Positions 44,732 through 54,624 of a stretch of 64,000 bases of DNA are shown piece by piece. The notes below the pieces were generated by a model, which saw only the letters and a program-made list of their open reading frames with translations, did not search any database and was not told where the DNA came from. The translations under genes were made by a program, and so were the position numbers. Position 1 is the first letter of the stretch. Each line of letters opens with the position of its first letter. Origin of the DNA: Silvanigrella paludirubra (lineage in GTDB: Bacteria > Bdellovibrionota_B > Oligoflexia > Silvanigrellales > Silvanigrellaceae); NCBI RefSeq assembly GCF_009208775.1, contig NZ_WFLM01000002.1:720864-784863 (forward strand), in the 5' to 3' direction.

Positions 44732-45811
44732 TTAAAAAATTGAGTTTTGAGGTATTTGAAAAGTATTGATATCACCCCATTTTCGAATTAAGGAAATAGC
44801 GAGAGCACTTACTTCTTCATTTTCACTTCTTGCTAGAAAGACAACTCGATTAAAAAATAAGGGTTGAATTGCTCCATCTAAAATTTCTAAAGCATAAATT
44901 TGTTCGGTTTCACGATTAGAATTTAAATATTGCTGAATTCGATCTTGATTCCAATTTTTAGGAAAATTAGAAACCAGATCTGCTAATTTATGACAGTTTA
45001 AAGAACAACTATTTTCTTTTAAAAATACAGTTTCCATTCTTTCTAGAAGTTTATCATCATATTTTGTAGGAATAAAAACTTTTAATGGTGAACTTGATAA
45101 ATCACTACCACCAAAAGACCAATCAACTACAAAGTTTTTTCCAATAAAAGCTTTTTCTTCAAGAAGATTTTCAGCTACATTTAATTGCAAACTATAAATA
45201 GGAATACTTAACGAAAACTCGAATATTTTTAGTTTAAAAACACTTCCAGCTCCTATTACTAAAAAGCTGCAAATAAATGGGATTAAAACTGTTTTTATTT
45301 TAGAAGATCTTTTTGATGATAAATAGTAATAACATAAAGATAGAGCACTTATCGATATTGCAATTTCATAAAATGTAAAAGTAGAAAGCAAATAAGAAAT
45401 AAAATAAAAAATAATTATCCAACCAAAAAAACCTGATAAGCTTATTGCAATAATAGAACTTAATACAAAAATAGAGGAAATTCTTAATGCATCTGCAATA
45501 CTATTAATAAAATCATAGGTAAGATTTTTCTTAAAAAAAGTTAGTAAAAATATTATTAAAATACTAAAGACAAAAGGAATAATAACTCTTAAGAAATATC
45601 TTCCCGAAAAAGATAAAGGTAGAGAATCAAAAAAATACCAGGTTTTTTCTTTGCGCGGAGCAATATTCCATTCGTAAAAAAATAAAATAAGAAATAAAAA
45701 TGGAAGAAAAGACCAAAAGCCTCCATAGTAAATAGCCAAACTAGTTCCTAAAATACAAATTAATATATATGACCAATATTGTTTAAACAAAAAAGTAAAT
45801 ATGGATCTCAC
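44732..45811 (-). CDS. ABC-2-like transporter permease with C-terminal soluble domain
   Basis: A 359-residue membrane protein with about six helices in the first 210 residues, followed by a soluble region of about 140 residues. It starts with GTG, overlapping the ATPase stop by four bases (GTGA), so they are made together. It is the membrane partner of the ATPase in a YtrA-type operon. The substrate is unknown; relatives work in cell-wall or antibiotic stress. Confidence 0.72.
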   Translation of the reverse strand: MRSIFTFLFKQYWSYILICILGTSLAIYYGGFWSFLPFLFLILFFYEWNIAPRKEKTWYFFDSLPLSFSGRYFLRVIIPFVFSILIIFLLTFFKKNLTYDFINSIADALRISSIFVLSSIIAISLSGFFGWIIIFYFISYLLSTFTFYEIAISISALSLCYYYLSSKRSSKIKTVLIPFICSFLVIGAGSVFKLKIFEFSLSIPIYSLQLNVAENLLEEKAFIGKNFVVDWSFGGSDLSSSPLKVFIPTKYDDKLLERMETVFLKENSCSLNCHKLADLVSNFPKNWNQDRIQQYLNSNRETEQIYALEILDGAIQPLFFNRVVFLARSENEEVSALAISLIRKWGDINTFQIPQNSIF

Positions 45812-46524
45812 AAAACAGACCCCTTCCTTTCATAAATTCGAACAATTTCTTCGAAGCTAGTATTGTGCTGTTCCTTTATACTATCTAGCGAACTTTGCAA
45901 GATGACTTCTCCTTTTTTCAAAAGAATAATGTCACTAGCATATCGTTCAATATCCTCTATCATATTTGTAGCAACAACTACTTGAGCTCCTGTATCAAAT
46001 GAATATGAATCTAATTTTTTAAAAATAGCTCTTCTTGAATCTGTATCTAGATCATTAGTTACTTCATCTATTAAAATGACTTTAGGACTTCGTGGTAAAC
46101 TTAATAATATTCTCAATCGAACCTGCTCACCTCGCGACATTTTTTCCACTTTTTTGTGAGTAGGTATAGATAAGTCTTTTAATAATTCTAATTCGATATC
46201 TTTATTCCAGTTTTTACAAATAGAACGGAATAAGTCTAAATGATCTTTTGCACTCAAGTTACGATATAATTCCAGGCCCCAAGATAACAAATGAATTTTT
46301 TCTTTGAGATCTTCATAGTGAATAAAAATATCTTTTTGATCATATAAAATAGAACCATGACTTGATTTTTCAAGCCCCGCAGCTAATTTTAATAATGAAG
46401 ATTTTCCTGCTCCATTATGACCAACTAACGCCGTTATTCCTGGAGAATGAAATTTCAGTTCTGGAATTTTTAATCTAATAGTCCCATTTTTTCCATAAAG
46501 AACTAAATTATTTACTTCAATCAT
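45808..46524 (-). CDS. ABC transporter ATP-binding protein
   Basis: A 238-residue ATPase: Walker A GHNGAGKSS, signature MSRGEQ (a variant of LSGGQ), Walker B VILIDEVTNDLD. The ATG at 46524 lies two bases after the GntR stop; an upstream in-frame TTG at 46545 would overlap GntR. It powers the adjacent permease. The GntR-ATPase-permease order is the YtrA-type regulator and transporter arrangement. Confidence 0.9.
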   Translation of the reverse strand: MIEVNNLVLYGKNGTIRLKIPELKFHSPGITALVGHNGAGKSSLLKLAAGLEKSSHGSILYDQKDIFIHYEDLKEKIHLLSWGLELYRNLSAKDHLDLFRSICKNWNKDIELELLKDLSIPTHKKVEKMSRGEQVRLRILLSLPRSPKVILIDEVTNDLDTDSRRAIFKKLDSYSFDTGAQVVVATNMIEDIERYASDIILLKKGEVILQSSLDSIKEQHNTSFEEIVRIYERKGSVL

Positions 46525-46526
46525 TT

Positions 46527-46901
46527 TTATTGTGCACTCCAACATTCTTCAACAAGGATGCCGAATCTATCTTTTTCAATTCCAAGCTCTTTGGCATGAC
46601 TTACTACATTACTTAAACCTGATTTAATTAAATCTTCTTTTTGTATTTGGGTTAAAGAAACAATTCCTTCCGATACAAAAGCTCCCACTCCTCTTCGAAT
46701 TACAATAAATTTTTCAACTTCCAAAATTTTAAGAGCTTTTTGGATAGTTAGGGAATTCACTTCTATCATTTCAGAAATTTCACGAACAGAAGGTAAAGGA
46801 GTGCCTGCAATAATACTACCAGATAATATTTGATTTCTCATCTGTTCAACTATCTGGGCATAGAGCGGCGTTGAGGAATGTGGATTAACTTGAAGCCTCA
46901 T
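46527..46901 (-). CDS. GntR family regulator, YtrA type
   Basis: A 124-residue regulator with an N-terminal winged helix (STPLYAQIVEQMRNQILSGSI, PLPSVREISEMIEVNSLTIQKALKIL) and only a short C-terminal helix, the mark of the YtrA subfamily. It probably represses its own ABC operon. The ATG at 46901 has GAGGAG upstream; the frame extends farther but into the operator. The palindrome at 46923-46952 is the likely binding site. Confidence 0.9.
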   Translation of the reverse strand: MRLQVNPHSSTPLYAQIVEQMRNQILSGSIIAGTPLPSVREISEMIEVNSLTIQKALKILEVEKFIVIRRGVGAFVSEGIVSLTQIQKEDLIKSGLSNVVSHAKELGIEKDRFGILVEECWSAQ

Positions 46902-46922
46902 TTTTAGGCATTCTCCTCTTAG

Positions 46923-46952
46923 GTGATATACATCTCTATATAAGTATATCAC
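46923..46952 (-). promoter_or_regulatory. Palindromic operator of the GntR-ABC operon
   Basis: GTGATATAC (46923-46931) and GTATATCAC (46944-46952) form a perfect 9-bp inverted repeat with a 12-base centre, 22 bases before the gntR ATG. On the minus strand a TATACT box lies in it with TTGCTT 15 bases upstream, so a bound regulator would block the promoter. This fits autoregulation by the YtrA-type protein. Confidence 0.65.
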
Positions 46953-47130
46953 TAGAAATAAAAAAGCAAGCACGTATTCTATACGTCTTTTAATAAGTTA
47001 ATATTCTAAAATCATTAAAAATATTCTATAATATTATAATTTAATAGATAAATATTCTTGATTTATTTTAAAATCAAATTCAATATTAATGTAACACATA
47101 TATTTTCTTCTTATTATTAAAATTTACAAT

Positions 47131-48117
47131 TCAATTTAAATATTCATTAAAATAATTTAGAATACGATCTTCAAGCCAATAATTGGGAAAAAAAGGAATA
47201 GAACCTGATACAAAGCCAACATGTCCTCCTTTATCTGTTAATTCAAATGTAATTGAATTTGAAATCTCATTCACATTTGGAATACATGAAGGTGTCATAA
47301 AAGGATCATCTCTTGAATGAATAATTAAAGTTGGAGTTTTTATTTTAGATAAAAATTGTCTAGGACTTGATTTTGCATAATAGTCATTTACATTTTTAAA
47401 TCCATGAATTTTAGCTGTGATCTTATCATCAAACTCCCAAAAATTCTTTAGATCTTTAATAGCTTTCTTATCTATACTAACACCTATAGAATTACTTTTT
47501 TTAATGAAACTATCTTTCAAAGATTTTAATAACCACCACTGATATATTCTTGAAAATCCCTTATTCATTGTATCAGCAGTAGTAGCCAGCTCAAAAGGAA
47601 CAGAGGTTGCAACAGCCGATTTTATTATTTTATTTTCATTATTTTCATTAAGCCATTTTAATAATACGCTTCCACCTAAAGAAAATCCAGCAATAAAAAT
47701 ATCTTCTGTAATATTCCATTTTTTTTTAATATGATGAATAAAATAATTTAGATCTTCTGTATCGCCTGCATGATAAGCTCGTTCATATTTATTTGGTAAT
47801 CCACTACAACCTCTAAAATGCATACATACAGCTCGAAAATTATTTTCATGTGCTTTTTTCATTAAGCGCTGAATATAAGGTGAAGAAGAAGAGCCTTCAA
47901 GTCCATGCAATAAAATTAAAAGAGGTTTTGTTTCCAATTTATTTATTGTCCAGTCCACTTGAATGAAATCACCATCAGGTAATGTTATATTCTCACGATA
48001 TAGAGATAGATTTAATTTTTTAGGGAAAAAAACAGGAATTAATGTTTGAATATGTTTATTTTTTGCCCACCAAGCAGGTCTAAAATTATTTGTAGTGTTT
48101 ATTTTTTTATGATTCAA
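47131..48117 (-). CDS. YheT family alpha/beta hydrolase
   Basis: A 328-residue hydrolase. FRPAWWAKNKHIQTL at the N-terminus, LLILLHGLEGSSSSPYIQ, MHFRGCSGLPN, the nucleophile elbow GFSLGGS, the Asp in HSRDDPF and His in KGGHVGF make up the YheT/ABHD1-3 family. Members are esterases or phospholipases; the substrate is unknown here. It starts with TTG nine bases after GGAG; no ATG is available. Confidence 0.88.
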   Translation of the reverse strand: MNHKKINTTNNFRPAWWAKNKHIQTLIPVFFPKKLNLSLYRENITLPDGDFIQVDWTINKLETKPLLILLHGLEGSSSSPYIQRLMKKAHENNFRAVCMHFRGCSGLPNKYERAYHAGDTEDLNYFIHHIKKKWNITEDIFIAGFSLGGSVLLKWLNENNENKIIKSAVATSVPFELATTADTMNKGFSRIYQWWLLKSLKDSFIKKSNSIGVSIDKKAIKDLKNFWEFDDKITAKIHGFKNVNDYYAKSSPRQFLSKIKTPTLIIHSRDDPFMTPSCIPNVNEISNSITFELTDKGGHVGFVSGSIPFFPNYWLEDRILNYFNEYLN

Positions 48118-48227
48118 AATTTATAACTCCACTCTAATAATAAATAAAATGACAAACTGCTGACACTTTATCAATTGAATATGAAATCATAAAATGGGAT
48201 TTATTGCTAATATACTGAGGTTTCTAA

Positions 48228-48998
48228 ATGCATGATTTTGAAAATGAAATTAAAACAGATTCAGAATATAAATCTATTTATCAATTACTTACTTTTAAAA
48301 GCTTCCCAAATTCTATACTTTGTAAAGTTATGAATGTTTTTGAAAAATATAGAATGAATCATAAATATGGCTGGTCACGTCCTTGGAATAAAGAAAATTT
48401 AACTATTTTTAAAAGTTTTAGATGGTATCCATTTGAAGATGAAGACATATATATATTAGTTGTTCAATTCTTATTACAAAACATAAATATCTTTGATGAA
48501 AATAGTGAAGATTTTGTTAGAGATTTATTAAATGACAGAAAAATACAAGCATTTATGTTCTTTCATGACAGTAATTCACATAATTCTAATTTTGAAGGAA
48601 TTACAATTAGCCTTGGAAGAATATCTTCAAGAGGATCCAGATTTAGAGACAGAGTTGATATTATTTTAGAAGCAAATGTATGTAACAAAATCTCTAGCAA
48701 AAAATTAGATAAAGTAAGAATTATTTCGGATCCATATTTAGGGTCTAAAAAATTTCCTAGTCCCATTTTTATTACGGATAAAGAAATAAAAAATTTTCAA
48801 TTATTAGAAAAATTATTAGAAATTAGTATAAATAAATTTTTAAATTGGAAAGGCTCTGAAAGAGAGTGGCATCACTGGTCACAAAAATATATTTATTATT
48901 TTGGTGAAAGAAAAAATGAGCCAGTAAATTCATTATTTTTTAATAAAATTTATTTGGCTCAAAAAAATACAATTCAATCTGAAATAAAAAATATTTAA
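48228..48998 (+). CDS. Hypothetical protein
   Basis: A 256-residue soluble protein, aromatic and Lys-rich, without signal peptide or membrane segment. I recognise no family. Tracts such as KYGWSRPWNKEN and GSEREWHHWSQKYIYYFGE are the most distinctive. The ATG is 10 bases behind a weak GAGG. It ends one base before the convergent substrate-binding-protein gene. Confidence 0.65.
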   Translation: MHDFENEIKTDSEYKSIYQLLTFKSFPNSILCKVMNVFEKYRMNHKYGWSRPWNKENLTIFKSFRWYPFEDEDIYILVVQFLLQNINIFDENSEDFVRDLLNDRKIQAFMFFHDSNSHNSNFEGITISLGRISSRGSRFRDRVDIILEANVCNKISSKKLDKVRIISDPYLGSKKFPSPIFITDKEIKNFQLLEKLLEISINKFLNWKGSEREWHHWSQKYIYYFGERKNEPVNSLFFNKIYLAQKNTIQSEIKNI

Positions 48999-49847
48999 CT
49001 AATTAGCTACTTGAGATCTCCAAACTTGATCTTCAAAATAAAACTTTTTGGATTTATTATAACCACCATTTTCTCTCCATTGCTTTAAAAAGACATTAAA
49101 ACTTTTCATTAATTCTAAATCGTCTTTTCTTCCTGCAACAGAAAAACTGTCAGAAACAATTTTAGTAGGTAAAATTATAAATTTATTTTTATTTCCTTTA
49201 TCCATTAGATCAACGTAAGTGGAATCGGATACAAAAGCATTCGCTCTCCCTTGCATTACAGCAAGAACGAGATCTGAGTCTTGATCAAATTTTAGGATTT
49301 GTGCGTTTTTTAAAGTCTTAGATAAATAAATATCGCTTGTATAACCAGTTTTTACCGCAATTTTAAGACCTTTTTTATCTAATGAGGAAAGATCTTTAAA
49401 TTCCAATTTATTTTTTTCATTATTTTTTACTGCAATACTTAAGCCACTTGTAAATGTAGAATCACTAAATAAAACCATTACTTTTCTTTCAGGAGTAACA
49501 GTCATTCCAGCTGCAATCATATCACATTTTCCAGATATTAAAGCAGGAATAATACCATCAAAACTGATTTGAACCATTTTTAATTCAACAGATAAAGATT
49601 TTGAAAATTCTTTCATCATATCAATATCAAAACCCATCCATTCGCCCTTTTGCGTTTTCATTTCAAATGGCAAAAATCCGGCGTCTGAACAAACTTTTAA
49701 AGACTTTTCATTTTTAACTCTTTGTAAACTTAAATCTTCTTTTTTTGCTTCTTCTTGCCCTGGCGCTACGGCGTATAAGTTAACAGCGGGAATTACTGAT
49801 AGCAGTGAAAAAGTACGTAAGATGAACTTTAAATAACCTGTTTTCAT
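48999..49847 (-). CDS. Amino-acid ABC transporter substrate-binding protein (family 3)
   Basis: A 282-residue periplasmic protein with a signal peptide ending near NLYA. LKVCSDAGFLPFEMKTQKGEWMGFDIDM, FDGIIPALISGKCDMIAAGMTVTPER and KIAVKTGYTSD are the conserved SBP-bac-3 blocks that bind polar amino acids. The ATG at 49847 has GAGGA seven bases upstream; an earlier start at 49919 would spoil the signal peptide. No permease or ATPase gene is adjacent. Confidence 0.88.
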   Translation of the reverse strand: MKTGYLKFILRTFSLLSVIPAVNLYAVAPGQEEAKKEDLSLQRVKNEKSLKVCSDAGFLPFEMKTQKGEWMGFDIDMMKEFSKSLSVELKMVQISFDGIIPALISGKCDMIAAGMTVTPERKVMVLFSDSTFTSGLSIAVKNNEKNKLEFKDLSSLDKKGLKIAVKTGYTSDIYLSKTLKNAQILKFDQDSDLVLAVMQGRANAFVSDSTYVDLMDKGNKNKFIILPTKIVSDSFSVAGRKDDLELMKSFNVFLKQWRENGGYNKSKKFYFEDQVWRSQVAN

Positions 49848-50020
49848 TTTGATTCCTCTTATAAGAAGCCATAGCCGGAATGCATGAGGCAAGGACAATA
49901 TTTTAGCATAAATACTCAATCAACAAACGATTCCCTACATACATAAGCTTAGAAAGCTGGTCAAGCAAAACATGCCAAATGCCTGAACATTCAGTGATTG
50001 TTTTTATAATATAACACTTC

Positions 50021-50905
50021 TTATTCATTATTTATATCTTCATTATTGTCTTGATCGTCAATACTTTCATTGGAAGCATCGCCTTGAATTTCTTTTGATT
50101 CAATAATAATTTCAGGCTTAGGAGTCTGTTGAGTGATTTGCGATCTTGGAACAAACCCAAAATCCATATTTTGAATTAATTGTTTTTCTTTCCTCGATGC
50201 AATTTGCATTTCCAAAATATTAAAATAAATTTTTTTATACCTTTGAATAAAGAATTGAGTTAATCTTTTTTTTTCTAAACTTTGATTCCACTTTTTAGGA
50301 GAAGGTAAAATTGCTATTAATGCAACACATTGTGATGGAGATAATTTTTTGGAGTCTACTTTAAAATAACGCCTAGAAGCTTCTTCTAACCCATAAGTAT
50401 TTGGACCAAATTCTACTATATTTAAATACCATTCAATTTGATTTTCTTTTGACATAACAGCGTCTAACAAAAGCGCACCAATAACTTCTCTTGTTTTTCT
50501 TACATAACTCCTATTTCGAGATAAAAAAGCATTTTTAACAAGCTGTTGAGTTATTGTGCTTCCTCCTCGCTTTGTTTTTAAACTTTTTTTGTTTTCATTT
50601 AAAATCTTTTTAAGGCTTTCAAAATCAACCCCATTGTGTTGATAAAAACGAGCATCTTCTGAGGCTACTAAAGCCGCTTTGCAAGAATTTGGAATATCTT
50701 TTTTTGGAGTCCAAGATGTCGAAAAAATACCGGTTATTGGTCCTGTAATTCTCAAATATCTAGAAACCCCATCTTCTTTGTATGGAAAATAGATTAATAA
50801 TCCAGAATATAACAAAAATACCCATGGTATAAACCAAAATATAAATATTAAAAAGCACCATAAAGGCAGCAGAAAAAACCAAAAATTAAAAGAGAAAATT
50901 CTCAT
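50021..50905 (-). CDS. mtgA: Monofunctional peptidoglycan glycosyltransferase
   Basis: A 294-residue GT51 enzyme that polymerises lipid II in the periplasm. An N-terminal membrane anchor (about 8-40) precedes the catalytic domain with ASEDARFYQHNGVD (catalytic Glu), GGSTITQQLVKNAFL and EWYLNIVEFGPNTYG. It lacks a transpeptidase domain, hence monofunctional. The acidic tail of about 50 residues (QTPKPEIIIES to the end) is unusual. AAGGA precedes the ATG. Confidence 0.93.
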   Translation of the reverse strand: MRIFSFNFWFFLLPLWCFLIFIFWFIPWVFLLYSGLLIYFPYKEDGVSRYLRITGPITGIFSTSWTPKKDIPNSCKAALVASEDARFYQHNGVDFESLKKILNENKKSLKTKRGGSTITQQLVKNAFLSRNRSYVRKTREVIGALLLDAVMSKENQIEWYLNIVEFGPNTYGLEEASRRYFKVDSKKLSPSQCVALIAILPSPKKWNQSLEKKRLTQFFIQRYKKIYFNILEMQIASRKEKQLIQNMDFGFVPRSQITQQTPKPEIIIESKEIQGDASNESIDDQDNNEDINNE

Positions 50906-50989
50906 TTAGATTCCTTGCATATTTACGATATTTGTCGCATTATAACGTTCTGAAATAACTACAACTACTTTATTTTAAAAGGAAATTTT

Positions 50990-52519
50990 ATGTTACTACC
51001 CCAACTAAAACCACTTCATATTAGCCATAATAATTCTGGTGCAAATCTAAACGCAGATCTCGCTATCATTATAATAGATGAAGTAGACATAGAAAAGGGA
51101 AATATAAAATCAGCAGAGCTTCAAAAATTAGATTCTGAGTTCGGCGGTACAATTTCAAGTCTAATTTCATTTGGTGATTTTGAAGGAAAATGGTTACAAA
51201 ATTCTAGCTCAATTGCAAATATACAAAAAATTGCTAAGAGAGTTTTGTTACTTGGAGCTGGAAAAAAACAAAATTATTCTGCAGCACGAGCTCGTCAGTT
51301 AGGAATTAAATCTGCTGAAATCTCTTTAGCATCAAAGTCTCAAGCTGTTGCTTTTTATTCTTGCTCCTCATTAATATCAACAAAGGAACAAATTGTTCAA
51401 AGTAGCCTCGGATTTAATATGGGTATGTATAAATATCCAAATTCAAATATGAAACCCGAAGCGATTCAAGAAAACGAAAAACCAATTCAGCTTCATTTTA
51501 TTAACTCTATTTCTGGATGCAAAGAAGCTTTAAATCAATCTAAATATATTGAAGAATCCATTAATATTTGTAGACTTCTTCAAGACGCTCCTCCAAATAT
51601 AGGAACACCTAAATATGTTTCAGAACATATAATGGAAAAGGCAAAAAAAGCAGGTCTCCAAGTTGAAGTATGGGGAGCTCAAAAACTTCGCGAAAAAGGG
51701 TTTAATGCTATGCTTGCTGTTGCAGGCGGAAGCGCTCAAGAACCTCAATTTGTTGTGGTAGAATACACACCAAAAAATTATAAAAAAACAATTGCATTTG
51801 TCGGTAAAGGTCTGACTGTAGATACAGGTGGATTTTCAATTAAGACCCCTTCAACATCTCAAGAATCTATGAAATACGATATGTCAGGCTCGGCAGTTAC
51901 TTTAAGTTCCATTTTAGCAATTGCAAAACTTCAATTGCCAGTTCGTGTTTTTGCAATAGGAGCTCTTTGTGAAAATATGATTGATGCACATGCTTATCGT
52001 GTTGGAGATGTATTAACATCCTACTCAGGAAAAACAATTGAAGTTTTAAATACAGATGCAGAAGGACGCATTGTATTAAGCGATGCACTTCATTATGCTG
52101 CAAAAGACTTAAAACCAGATTATATCGTTGAGTTTTCAACTTTAACTGGTGCTATGATTACTACTTTTGGCCACATTGGAGCAGGTGTTTTTGCTTTTGA
52201 TAAGGAACTTGAAAAAATTGTTATGGAAGCTTCAGACGCCACTGGCGAAAGAGCTTACCCTCTCCCAATTTGGGATGAAGTTGCTGACGATACAAAAGGT
52301 TCCATTTCTGACCTAGCCAACATAGGTAACACAAGAGGCTCTGCTGGCAGTATGGTTGCTGCCGCATTTTTAAATGAATTTGTAAATGATATTCCCTTTG
52401 TTCACATAGATATCGCTGGTGTTGCAAATGATAATCAATCTATTGGTTATCCTAAAAAACAAAGCGCTGGATATGGTGTACAACTTGTAACAGAAATTGC
52501 TAAAATATTATCAAAATAA
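50990..52519 (+). CDS. pepA: Leucyl aminopeptidase (M17)
   Basis: A 509-residue M17 aminopeptidase. The zinc/manganese ligands sit in VGKGLTVDTGGFSIK, MKYDMSGSA and NTDAEGRIVLSDAL; the catalytic Arg is in the last. The N-terminal domain (about 1-170) fits the family. It removes N-terminal residues from peptides; E. coli PepA also binds DNA in recombination. Divergent from mtgA with a short shared promoter region; AAGGA upstream of the ATG. Confidence 0.96.
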   Translation: MLLPQLKPLHISHNNSGANLNADLAIIIIDEVDIEKGNIKSAELQKLDSEFGGTISSLISFGDFEGKWLQNSSSIANIQKIAKRVLLLGAGKKQNYSAARARQLGIKSAEISLASKSQAVAFYSCSSLISTKEQIVQSSLGFNMGMYKYPNSNMKPEAIQENEKPIQLHFINSISGCKEALNQSKYIEESINICRLLQDAPPNIGTPKYVSEHIMEKAKKAGLQVEVWGAQKLREKGFNAMLAVAGGSAQEPQFVVVEYTPKNYKKTIAFVGKGLTVDTGGFSIKTPSTSQESMKYDMSGSAVTLSSILAIAKLQLPVRVFAIGALCENMIDAHAYRVGDVLTSYSGKTIEVLNTDAEGRIVLSDALHYAAKDLKPDYIVEFSTLTGAMITTFGHIGAGVFAFDKELEKIVMEASDATGERAYPLPIWDEVADDTKGSISDLANIGNTRGSAGSMVAAAFLNEFVNDIPFVHIDIAGVANDNQSIGYPKKQSAGYGVQLVTEIAKILSK

Positions 52520-52530
52520 TTAAATTTAAA

Positions 52531-52572
52531 CTTAAATATATCTATATAATTAATTATATAGATATATTTAAG
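52531..52572. repeat. Perfect 42-bp AT palindrome after pepA
   Basis: Positions 52531-52551 and 52552-52572 are exact reverse complements with no spacer (it begins CTTAAATATATC and ends GATATATTTAAG). As RNA it forms a long hairpin 11 bases after the pepA stop, so it could stabilise the mRNA end or terminate transcription. As DNA it could extrude a cruciform. Confidence 0.85.
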
Positions 52573-52777
52573 CAATTTTTATATTTTAAAATTACTTTTA
52601 AAACTTCAACTTTTAAAAGAATAAGTTTTTTCTTTATCAATTTTTTTCCTATAAAATCAAATAAAATTCAATATTTCAAAAATATATAATACGGCATATT
52701 AATTGCTTACAAATTTTTACTTATAAAATTTTATGTTTTATAAGCAAAAATATCAAACAATAATTATGGAAGATTAT

Positions 52778-54532
52778 ATGGAAATAAATTTAGGAAATTA
52801 TAATTTCATAGGAATATATAAAAAAGATATAAATACATTCTTTAATCTTTTTAAAGATAATTTAATTTTTGAAGACTTATGCAAAGAATCAATAGACAAA
52901 ATTTTAGAACTTGAAAGTCAAGCTAATAAAATTAAAAATGAATTTTCTCAATTCATTCAAAAAAGCAGAAAAGAACTAGAAAACGACAACAAAACAGAAA
53001 ATTTAAATAAAATAAAATTAAGCATTCAAAACTACAATAAATATCACTTTGAATATTTAAAAAAACTAAAAGAAAATGATTTATTTAAAAATTGGGAGGA
53101 AAATTTTAATAATATTAACAAGTTTTTATTATCTCTTTTTTGGGAAAATGAAGACCCCGATATTTCTCAGGAATGTATAAATAATTCATTTATAAAATTC
53201 TTTTATTTCATGAAAAAAGAAATAAGAAATATTGATGAATTAAATTCAATCATAGTTTTTTTAATTTATTTTCAATTTAAATATTTTAATGAATTTCTGA
53301 ATCAAGAATCTTTTCAAGATTTAAAAAAACACTGTGATATTCATGATGAAATTGAAGAAAAAAAATTGGAAAAAATAAATATAATCATTTCTATTCTTAA
53401 TTCTATAGAATCTGCTATTACAAATCAAATTAAACACCTAGAAAACTCTAAAAAACAGGCTGTAAAAAATCTTTCAAAAATAGTTTTAACAAAAATTAAA
53501 TATAAAATCAAAGCAAATAACCAAGAAACAAATATAAATCAATTAACAAAAAACAAATTTTTTTTAGATAAATTAACAGAAAATTTAAACCCATTTTTCT
53601 CTGTAATATTTAATAATGGATTTTACGAAATAGAGAAAAAATGTAAATATATGCCAGAAAATTTAATTAATATTTCCATAAATGAATTAATTAACGATAT
53701 TAATCATATTTTTATAAAAATATCAAAAAGTAGACAAGATACTTTAACATCAAGATTAAATACTGCAAGTGATTATTTTAGCCCCCAAATAGCTATTGCA
53801 CAAAATTACATGAATAACCTAGACTTAGGCAACATAGATAAAGGAAGCCATATGGAAATTTATCTTTGTAATGAGCTTAAAAAATTAGACTTTTTTGATG
53901 TAAGTTTAAAATTGCCGCGCGGTATTAATACTGAAAATTATTACTATGAAATCAAATTAAAATCTCAAAAATCAAAATTAAATGATATTCATTTCTTTTA
54001 TTCAAGCGATAAAGAGATGGTAAATTTTTATATTGATAAATTTGATCCAATATTTAATAATTTATTGCAGAAAAATTTAAGAAAATTAATCCCTAAAAGA
54101 AAACAAGATATTCAGACTTACCATAACAATATAAACAATCAAAAAAATTATTCTTTTCAAAATTTTTTAAACTATACAATTTCATTATATAAAAATTATT
54201 TTTCCATTAAAGAAAAAAAATATTTAAATAAAAAAACTAGCCATGGATTTCTATTTTTCAATGACTTTAAACAATTAATAGGAGAAGGAAGTAAATTAAG
54301 GGCGGATAAAATAAAATATATAAAAGAAATGGTATATAATCTGGAATCTAATAAAAACTTAATGCCTAATGAAATGTTTAATATTGTTCAACAAGCTTAT
54401 AAAAAAATAGAAATAAGCTCAAAAAAACATAAACTAATTAATATAGAGAGTTTATTTAAAACTACTTTAAACCATCATTTAAAAACAACTCTTGAAAATA
54501 TTAACAAATTTAAATCAACAATGAATTCATAA
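52778..54532 (+). CDS. Large hypothetical Lys/Asn-rich protein
   Basis: A 584-residue protein, very rich in Lys, Asn, Ile and Phe, with several coiled-coil stretches (about 40-85, 195-260) and no signal peptide. I recognise no family. One segment (about residues 365-400) has SHMEIYLCNELKKL followed by NYYYEIKLKS, whose E391-x-K393 resembles the core of PD-(D/E)XK nucleases; this is weak. The ATG at 52778 has GGAAG six bases upstream. It is even more AT-rich than its neighbours, which may indicate acquisition. Confidence 0.7.
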   Translation: MEINLGNYNFIGIYKKDINTFFNLFKDNLIFEDLCKESIDKILELESQANKIKNEFSQFIQKSRKELENDNKTENLNKIKLSIQNYNKYHFEYLKKLKENDLFKNWEENFNNINKFLLSLFWENEDPDISQECINNSFIKFFYFMKKEIRNIDELNSIIVFLIYFQFKYFNEFLNQESFQDLKKHCDIHDEIEEKKLEKINIIISILNSIESAITNQIKHLENSKKQAVKNLSKIVLTKIKYKIKANNQETNINQLTKNKFFLDKLTENLNPFFSVIFNNGFYEIEKKCKYMPENLINISINELINDINHIFIKISKSRQDTLTSRLNTASDYFSPQIAIAQNYMNNLDLGNIDKGSHMEIYLCNELKKLDFFDVSLKLPRGINTENYYYEIKLKSQKSKLNDIHFFYSSDKEMVNFYIDKFDPIFNNLLQKNLRKLIPKRKQDIQTYHNNINNQKNYSFQNFLNYTISLYKNYFSIKEKKYLNKKTSHGFLFFNDFKQLIGEGSKLRADKIKYIKEMVYNLESNKNLMPNEMFNIVQQAYKKIEISSKKHKLINIESLFKTTLNHHLKTTLENINKFKSTMNS

Positions 54533-54563
54533 AAATAGATTTAATGAGATACTTGTACTATAA

Positions 54564-54600
54564 AAAAGCGCCCTTGCAAAAAATTTGCAAGGGCGCTTTT
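54564..54600 (-). terminator. Strong terminator after rpsI
   Basis: AAAAGCGCCCTTGCAAA and TTTGCAAGGGCGCTTTT form a 17-bp stem with a three-base loop. It lies 24 bases beyond the rpsI stop and is symmetrical enough to end the plus-strand gene at 54532 too. Confidence 0.95.
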
Positions 54601-54624
54601 TGAGCAAAGAAGCAAAAGAGATTC

